Of a stretch of DNA of 12,309 bases, positions 1-9,400 are shown in pieces (within the stretch, counting starts at the first letter, position 1; each line of letters begins with the position of its first letter). This DNA is from Phoronis ovalis (lineage: Eukaryota; Phoronida; Phoronidae). Where the stretch lies: contig JAOXYB010046203.1 of the NCBI GenBank assembly GCA_028565635.1, forward strand, positions 1-12,309. Reading direction: 5' to 3'. Both the position numbers and the translations under genes were made by a program. The notes under the pieces are model-generated. The model was not told the origin of the DNA. It made no database searches and was given only the letters and a program-made list of their open reading frames with translations.

Positions 1-53
1 CTCTTTTCCTACTAGTTTGTGAAAATCAAGAAAGGTATTTTTCAAGAATCACT

Positions 54-150
54 GCACAAAAAATTACAACCCCCCCCTTTCGTGGTGCACAAAAATTCAT
101 GACCCCCCATTTTGCCTTGCACAAAAACTCATGACCCCCCCGTTTGCACC
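54..150. repeat. C-rich minisatellite, about 3 units of 32-33 bp
   Basis: Three imperfect units start at about 54, 87 and 119. Each begins GCACAAAAA, then an A/T-rich ATGA-like stretch and a run of 6-8 C, then a TTTG-like spacer. A decayed C-run follows to about 158. It lies in the intron downstream of the last exon. Confidence 0.75.
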
Positions 151-240
151 AACCCCCCTGCGGTAATTTCTGACCAGTCCCTAATACAACATTTTCAAAG
201 GGTATTTAAAAAAAACATGGAAAAATTCAAAATAGTTTAC

Positions 241-476
241 CTTTTCCTTTGAATCCAGCTGGACAGTAACCAGGACTTACTGTAGTTACAGGATTTGTGT
301 TAGGGGTGTAGCCTCCTTTTGGTCTCTTACACACATAACGCAGTAAATCGCCACAGTTGTCATCATTCCAAGTTCCATCATAACGATTAATGTCGACACA
401 TTTTTGACTACCATGTAAGTCATTGGGTTCATTTACAGCCCAGTTGGTAAAGTTGTTAGGTGTACCATCAGACCAT
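241..476 (-). CDS. CTLD B', ligand-loop exon with EPN and WND, linker and start of an eighth CTLD (phase 2 to 1)
   Basis: 236 bp: WSDGTPNNFTNW, mannose-type EPN (bases 422-430), QKCVDI, calcium motif WND (362-370), CGD, YVCKRPKGG, a Thr/Pro linker and SPGYCPAGFKGK before donor GTAAAC. It has both EPN and WND, making it the best candidate mannose-binding head in the window. The usual site-2 Glu before Cys is Gln (SQKC). Because it ends with the start of another CTLD, exactly as exon 8356-8591 leads into CTLD C, the gene must continue beyond position 1. Confidence 0.95.
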
Positions 477-3400
477 CTAAAACGGCAATGATACATTTTT
501 TTCTGAAATTTCATTTCCTGTACTATTTAGCAAAACAAAAAAATCTCGATGTACAAGCCGGTTTATAGTTTTTTTGAGACATATGAGATCTACATTAAAT
601 ATTTTTGAAGTTAAACAGTTTACTCCCAGAACATAAAAGGCTTGTTAACTTACACATATCCCTTCAGACTAAGCTCATTCAAACCAATCCAAAGTTTATA
701 ATCAGATGTCAATTTGCCAACCTATAAGTTAAAAAAATATTTCAATGTAAATCAAAATCCACATCAATACTAGACAGTATAGTAATTAGCAAATTCAACA
801 AATAAGAATTTATTTTGAATCAGTTCATTGCAAATTTAGATTAATTTCTCTGAATTATGTAATAACTAATAAGTAAACTAAATTCCTAGTTACTTGATGC
901 ATATGACAATTACAAAATATCAGGTTTTGAAAACATTTCAAAATTATTTTTTGTACTATTTAAATGATTTCACTGGTCCAAAACACTGAAAAAGCACCAA
1001 TCATGTTTAATGATATTAACTGTTAATTTACCTGAGTTGTAACCAATCCATTTTCATCAATGTCATGAATACTAGCTAGATCGCCACCATTTTGTCTGCA
1101 CCAACTCCGTGCACTAAACCAAGATAGTTTTTTTGAATGTGCTCCATATCTAGGTGTTATATAATAGCACGTCTCATTGTAGAGGACCCAATTGTCGCCA
1201 CCACAATTTGGGGCTGTAATAAAAAATATAGGAATTAATTCAAACAGAATATAATATGTTTAAACAATATATATAAGTTTTTTTATGATATCCCGATAGC
1301 AAGCCTGAGGAAATTGTCTGGCAGCAAAATTTAAGATGACATGTTAGAAGCAAATATATATTCACTAAATTAAAAAGAGACTGCAACATTTGTTTTGTAT
1401 GGAAAATATCAAATTTCACCAAAACATCACTAAAATGGAAACCTGAAAACCAGATAAACAACCAATGGGGTAAAAAAGAACACTGAACAATCTTTTAAAC
1501 ATGTTTTACAAGAATGTGAGGCTGCAAGACAGACAAATGTAAGGCAATATATCATGGGATTATGCTCACTGTTGAATTAAGTGGATTCAGTAAAATAAAC
1601 CAATTTTACAAAATATGACAGAAAACTCCTAGTTCCTGAATGCTGCTCTGAAAATCTATCACACTGTCTAGATTGCAATCAAAAATCAGTTGAAGTGCAA
1701 CATCTTATTTATAACTTAACTTGTCCAAAAATATGAATATATAATTACATCTTTATAAGTACAAAATATTTTCCGTGATTTGTCATGATTAATGTAATGC
1801 ATATATGAAATGTTGCTATGTTTTTGTTTCTATTTCATCAACTTACTTGGTGTTGTAGCATGGGTAGGTGGTGTTGTCAGCAACTCAACTCCTTTTCTAA
1901 TCTGACAAATCCAACTTTGAGCAACAGCACAAAAATTCATTCTCCATTTATCTGACCAGGTTCTATATTCCACACAATGTTCATGCCCAGTATGATTACT
2001 TGGTTGTCCAACGTCCCAGTTGGAAAAATCGAATGGTGTTCCATCACTCCAGACAAGAGCTACAAGATGGTGATTATATAAGTTTACATATAATATTAGA
2101 ATCTTTCGAGTAAAAGGTGCATAAAAATGGTTGTGATTGATGTCATTGATTATTACGTTTTTAGTCTCTCTTCTTATGTTTTGAAAAGTAATTAAATGTA
2201 ACTTCTTACTAGTGTGTCAACTCATTAAACATTTAATTGTGAATCATTTTGAAGGAATCTTACTATTAGTTGAATGTATAATGGTGTCAGCCCTTTGAGA
2301 CAATGTAAACTGGGAAATTGCCTTCGCATTTCCTTATGTATTAAAATTTAAGTCAGAATATAGTATTGCAATTTAAAAATATTGAATAGAGATGATATTT
2401 TTTTAACATTTGTGCATTTTGCGAACTCACGTGAGACTGCATCTGTCAAAGATCTATAATTATACAGCCCAATCCACAGATATTTTCCAAAGCTTTTTTC
2501 ACGTTTCATTACTTCTTTTTCTACAGAAGCATTATGAAAGCTTGCCAAGTCACCACCAAGACTTTGACAAAAGTCTAAAGACTCTAACCAAGTTTTTTGA
2601 TTATAGTTGTCCGTGTATCCCTGATGGTGAAAAATACAATTCATTGGTAATTTTTTCCAAAAATGAGCTTAAAGTCCAGGACATTTTGGTGTCATCACTT
2701 TGATGCAACTGACATATACTACAGGTGGAAATGAATGTTTTTCTTTCAATGACTATACAATCATGTACACATGAACAGATTTGTATCTTCTACCAATAGC
2801 AATATATGCAATCTTGTTTATTAAAGTCTACTCATTATATTCTAACAATGATTGGTTGATTTTTACCTTGTAGCAATAACTATCAACTTCTGTCCAATCG
2901 CGCGGACAATTTGGTGGAATGCTTGGTTGAGTTGTGGTAGATACAACTTAAAGATAATAAAGAGGATGACAAAATTGCATATGATAATACACACAATCAA
3001 AGTTGACTTATAAATTATAAATATAAATAATAATGGTTGCTACCTAAAGTTAATGGGACTCTTGACCTGCTATTAAAATAATCACATGATCCTACTATAC
3101 ATAAATAAAGTAAATGAAGTACTAGTAATCCAGTTTAATTTGATGAAATGGAAACTGGAATAATTTGGGTGGTTTTTCAAGTTTTCAAAAATGTTTGCAC
3201 TGGCATAATTTGTCACTTCTGCAGAAAAAAACTGACCTACAAAAACTAAGTATTCTCAACCTTTTTTATTTTCTGTACCCCCTCATTTTTATTTTGGAGG
3301 CTCTGTTTTAATCAAACCACTTACTTTTATCCATTTTGCAAGCATACCCTTTACCATAACTACAAGGCATGACACGCCATTCTCCCCCGAGTTCCATGTC

Positions 3401-6400
3401 AACACAAAAGTTGTGTTTGGATCGATTATTAGGTTCTCCAGAAAACCAGTTCTGATAATTTACAGGAGTGTTATCCATCCAGTATAAACCACCATCTTAA
3501 AAAGTCGTTTTCACATATTATATAAAAAATAACAGCTTAATAGGTAAATATTTTAGGTTACAAAAACATTGAAGCACTTTCAAATGCATGTATATCAGTA
3601 CATCTTAAGTAATAATATAGCATTCAATTTTTTATTCTGTACTTATAACTACATTAATTTCATCAATAAATAAAATCAAATAATAAAATCTCATTTATGT
3701 GAGTCTTTGTTGATTGATTTAATTCTGCTTCTGGGCATGAGTTCATACTCATACATTTTGTGTGCTACATAATCATAAACAAACCAAAAAGATGCTTTTC
3801 AGTGAAAAATCGTTTATTTTAAAAGAAATTATAGATTGATATTAAAACTGTAACAATTCATTGTTTCCATGAGAAAATATGAATTAACCTTTATTTATAG
3901 TTAGAAAATACACGAACAAACCTTCTGGTCTCAGTAGGCCAATCCAAAGTTCTACGATTCTGGAACTGCCTTTTTGAGCTGCTAAGTTGACCAACAAATT
4001 CTTTTCGCTGCTGCTATGGATGCTAGCCAATTTTGCTGCCCCATTGGATTTATATCTACAGTTTAGTACAGCTTCACCCCAACTTTTATATCGGGATCTT
4101 TCAACATAGTAGCAATGACTTCCATGTGGATACCAGCCTGTTAGACAATCACCTGGAGCTTGGCTTGTGTGTGGTGGTGGTGTCCCTGCAATGAGAACAA
4201 TAATCTATTAATCAAATGATGATGGTCTCCAAAACTGAATCAGTTTAGTTTTATCACAGTGATTCAGCTCTTTTTTAAATGGTAGCAAGAAATCACAAAG
4301 TCTGGTTGAGTTTACTGTACTGTAGGGGTTGTTAGTGGACAAATAAGGGATATATACAGATATCTGCTTTAGTGCATTTTGCATGTTTTTTAAAGTAAAA
4401 TTACAGAAAGATTGCAGCTTCAAAAATAAAATTAACTTTTAGTGATATTCAGACAAATAGTTTATTTTAATTGCCAAATTAAAAAACTCAAATTTATATC
4501 ACACCAAGAATTATTTTTATACCCTCTCAAACTTAGGCATAGACTAACATATGATACATGCTGATTTGATCTGAATCACTTTCAAACATGTTCTGTTTCA
4601 AGTCGGGAATCACCATAATTTAATAACAATAAACATTTTTCGTGCTTGTTATTTTCAGAGCATGTACTCAAATGTGGCCTGGCCTCTAGGACCCTGGGTA
4701 TCAATGATTTTTACAATGTGCACCTACCCCGAGTATATAAAGCGATTTTTACCTGTGTATACCTATTCAAGGTATGTTTCAATGTACAAGTAGCCTGGCC
4801 TCATAACTTTAATCCCCTGCAATAGCTGCAATATGTTTTTTTTAACAATTTCTATTATATAAAATTTTGTAACTATTCTGGACATATTGTATTCTCCAAA
4901 GCACGAATATGTGGCACTGAAAAATATTTCAATATGCTTGCTGCCTTTTGAACTTTAGTGAAAATGGGTAGCTTTCATATAAAATTAATACCACTCGATA
5001 TTTCACAGACAGCCGGTAGGTTAATTTCACAGCTAGTGTCATTCCAATAACCAGCAGGCAGCTGCAGTGCTACGCATTCTTTTCCAATTTTGTGAGAAGG
5101 TTCATTTCCTGTCCATTTTGTGTATGTCACAGGCCAACCATTTGACCAGAGAAAATTGTGATTATCCTGTAAAGTCACAAAAATGGTTATAACAAGATAT
5201 GTAAAAATCCTAAAATGAATAAATTATTGAAAATTCATTATACAATATCTGGACAAAAGATTAGGAAGTTAGAAGGAATGTAGAAATCACTTGTCTGATG
5301 AAAATATGCAACGAAGAATTGGTTGTCAAAGATATCTAAGTTAAAGCTAATGCACGAATCAAAATTTTATAATTCTGGTCCTTATTGAATGTAAGAAATT
5401 TGGAAATTGTGCCTATACCACACTGCTGCTCATTCCAGTCCACACAGACATACCAGCCTCCATTGCCAATAACTGCACAAAAGCCTGTTCAAATCCATCA
5501 TTGATAGAAACCAAGTCTGCACCATCCACCTTACAATATTGCCTTGCATTTCTCCAAGTATCAGAGGAGTTTTTATCTAGACGATAACAACTGTCACCAA
5601 AGTGGGTGTAACCAAGGGTACAGTTATATGGTTCAGAGGTTGGAGGAGTGGTGATGCTTGGATCTGAAATAACGACAGAAATTTCCTACAATGTCAGTTG
5701 TTTCAAAGTTAATACATACCCATTTTTTTCTTGTACTTTGATTAGGCAGAATACTGAAGGTCATAAGAAATCATTCATACCAAACGTAAAACATTTCTTT
5801 CAAAATACTATCTTTAGTGATTACCATCTGGCATCTACTTGCTGTCCTCAACAATGTCATTATAGACAGTGCCTGCCCAGAACAGTCAAGAGAAACTGTT
5901 AAAATACTGACATTTGCACTGGAAATTGGAAGGGTATCAAGTTTTTTCAGCGCAAAAGTTGAGTGGCAGACAACCAGGAAGAAGAGTAACAATAAAAAAT
6001 AAAGAATTCATGATAATGAGTAAACGTTTGGAAACCTGAAGTTAAATCCTACCTCTCCATGCTTCACAAACATAAGCCTTTTCAGCTGAACACGCAGCAT
6101 CAGCCCAACTTCCAGTGTTCCAAGCTTCTAAGCGGATTTCAACACAATCCTACAATATTTCAATTATTTATTACACCTCAATATGGTTCTTTATCCCAGA
6201 TTCATGCTGTTTGCAATTACTTTTATGTAAAAAATGCAGAATAGCACCGTTAACAAAAAAAAATAGTAAAAATCAAAGATGTATATCATTATCTTGTGCT
6301 AAACCTCTATGCTATATATTTAAACAAAAAGTTGGATAAAATGTGAAAAACCATGTACTTTATCTTTGATACATATCATATGGTTATTAAAATGCAATAT

Positions 6401-9400
6401 TTTAATAGACTAAACATTTGGGATTATGGTATACAAAAACATTTAACTTTCACACTTAATTTTCCTTATCATCACTTTAAAAAAGCAATCAAGAGATCAA
6501 AAAGTAATTATTTGGCTGTAAATAATCCCCTTTACAAATGTGTCTTGGACAAAATATTATTTTGTCCTTGTAATAATCAGCTGTTTTTATATACATTGTA
6601 TTAGTAAAAAATTGAAGGAATTTCTGGTATTTGTTACCACAAAATGCATAAAAATCCACGGTTTATGTATTATCATGGTGCATAATAGCTGCTTCTCATG
6701 CCATTATGATAATTCCTTTACAAAAGTATTCCTTTAAGATATAGATATAGCAAATGCTGTTTATATAGATATAGCAAATGCTTGTTTATGCGCTTTTAAG
6801 CTTACCATTCCATTATTGCCATAAATACCATTAGGTTCCCCATAATCCCAATATGTGAAGTCGACTGGCATATTGTCTGTCCAACGAAACTGACGTTCCA
6901 CACCTTTGTCATTCAAACCAACCCACAGAGGTGAGTCAAAGTCTTTCAGCAGAGTTATCACAAAAGCTAAATAACAACACCCCTTATTTAATATGCTTTT
7001 ATTAAATTTATTTCAACTATATATGGTATAGCAAAGACTTACAAAATAAAATGTACAACTTACTACACACGGCAAGCACTTCAAATAAAAAGAGACAAAT
7101 TTGGAGAAAATATATCTCCCATGCACTTTCTAGTTTTGTTAGATCAAAGGTGACATTCAATGAAGTAATTAAATTATATTACATTTGGTAATCAATTTAA
7201 TCCAACAACATACTTCAGTTTACAAACCTTGATCTTGAAAACTAGTAATGGAGGCCAGATCAAAACCTGCACCCAAACTTCTACATGCTTCCAAAGAGTC
7301 AGTCCAGTTAAGTCTATTAGTTTCCTCTAAACCAAAAACTTTGAAGCACTTGTTCTCTAAAATTCACCAGAAAATAGCATCATGGACATAAACATTCTAT
7401 CTCTAGCTAAGCTGGTGTCATCCCCGGGGGTTCACCTCCCCTCTTACGATGTGCAAAAGTGTAGCAGACTACTATTTGCATACACTAGCTTAGAAACAAA
7501 ACGAACCAAATCAATTCAAAAATTAATATAAAAAAATATAAATTGAATCATACATTTTGCTGAAGAGACCTTTCAGTCCAATCACATCATGACCTTCATC
7601 AGTCATTTTTGAATTAGTGGGAAGAGCTCACATATTTGACCTCAAAAAGACATTCTAAATTGGAGAGAGGTCCCTGTTCATGAGATTTCTAATATGTATT
7701 GTCTGTTTGATTTTCCAATTCAGAAAAGACTGATGCAGGTCTGTGATAAAAGACCGAAAGCTCTCTTTAGTAAAAGATAAAGTTCAGTTTTTGACTAAAT
7801 TATATAATTATATGTTATCATCTATATTACTAAATCTCGAGTGTCGATCCGTCTGTCTGTCTGTCTGTCTGTCAGTCACCCTTTCCACCAAATATCTTCA
7901 AAACTATTACATGTAGGATAATGGTCTTTTCACACATCGTAGGTATCGACGATGGCTCGGGTCCCTCAAATTTTGGGGTCAATCGGTCAACGGTATCATA
8001 TTTAATGGGGCATTTTTGAAACTCTTGCATCATTATTTTTTGCCTGTGAGAGTCACATGAACATGTCTGAACTCGGCCTTACGTGACCTACATCTCTATC
8101 AAGATCTGTGGTTTACCACGGGTGCCATCTAGTTATATACTGAATCAATTTACATTGATAAACATTCATATTCAATATTTCTCAGCATTTTATGGATGAA
8201 TCATGTGAGAGTTGTGGAAATGATAAAATGCAGCAAATTGTGGAATCAATTTGGGTCATTTTATTACACCACCTACAATGCTCCAATTTGATTTTAGCAC
8301 CAAGAATGCTTACAAACTTACCAAATTTATTTGTCAAAGAAGATATAAAAAATACCTTTCCCTTTGAAACCAGCTGGACAGTAACCAGGACTCACTGTAG
8401 TTGCAGGATCTGTCATAGGGGTGTAGCCTCCTTTTGGTCTCTTACAAACAAAACCCAAGGAATCACCGCAATTATCGTCATTCCATGCTCCATCATAATG
8501 ATAAATATTTACACAGCTTTGACCAGCATTTAAGTCATCAGGTTGATTTACTGCCCAATTGATAAAGTTGGTAGGTGTACCATCAGACCATCTAAATTCA
8601 ATCATGAAGTCAATTTTTTATGAAAGTTTATTCCTTTAACTGTTTTTAAAAAACTTTAAAATTTAGATGTAACAAGATTTAAAAATGTTTAAAGAAAGCA
8701 TGAAATCTATGACATTAGCTGTATTATCTAAGTTAGCATACAAATCCTGTTAACTTACGCATATCCTTGAAGACTAAGTTCATTTAGACCAATCCAAAGT
8801 TTGATTTGGGATGTCAGTTTTCCAATCTACATAGTAGAAAGGAAATTTTTAGATAAGACAGTTGTAATAAAGTTATTGGAAAATGTTACAAAATTAAAGC
8901 ACTTTGCTCTGAATAAACAACTGACAAATTTTGAATGTTAGGCGTTCTAAAAAGGATAATACGCATTTAATTCACAATGTCTACTCAGATCAATCAAACC
9001 TTTTAAGCTCCATTTTTTAAGTTGAGTGTCCATCAACAAAAACTATACTCTTTGAAATTGAAAATATTCATAATTCCTGGCAGCCATATTTCACAATATT
9101 TGTCTACATGTATTTGCAGGTTAATTTACCTGAGTTGTAATGAATCCGTTCTCATCAATGTCATGGATACTAGCTAGATCACCGCCATTTTGTCTGCACC
9201 AGCTCCGTGCATTAAACCAAGATAGTTTTTTAGAATTTGTTCCATAGTCAGGTCTTATGTAATAGCATGATTGGTTATGGAGAAGCCAGTTATCACCACC
9301 ACAGTGTGGTGCTGTAATAGGAAATAATACAGAATATCAGTTACATATATACAAATATTTTTTAAGTTTTAGAAGTATCCATACAGCAAGGCTGAAGAAA

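Larger units (their letters stand above)
7357..8355 (-). other. Intron between CTLD B and C (999 bp), with mobile-element insertions
   Basis: Holds an inverted repeat pair at 7555-7775 and a Helitron-like element at 7821-8133. The rest is AT-rich sequence, plus a GC-rich patch at about 7418-7440 that I cannot assign. Confidence 0.8.

Noticed and set aside
2410-2703. Plus-strand open frame overlapping CTLD A'
   Set aside because: It is the antisense shadow of exon 2431-2620 and shows no domain.
4677-4802. Direct repeat GCCTGGCCTC 116 bp apart, considered as target duplication of an insertion
   Set aside because: The interval has no terminal inverted repeats, and the repeat is itself internally repetitive, so chance is a good explanation.
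5771-5992. Minus-strand open frame starting with a hydrophobic, signal-peptide-like stretch between CTLD C and D
   Set aside because: The first codon is TTG, not ATG; it lies in an intron with good flanking splice sites and has no domain or phase fit with the lectin exons.
6059-6737. Several overlapping plus-strand open frames
   Set aside because: They fall in the CTLD C intron or antisense to exon 6053-6149 and have no coding features.
8192-8533. 113-codon plus-strand open frame
   Set aside because: Largely antisense to the CTLD B ligand-loop exon and intron; no recognisable domain.
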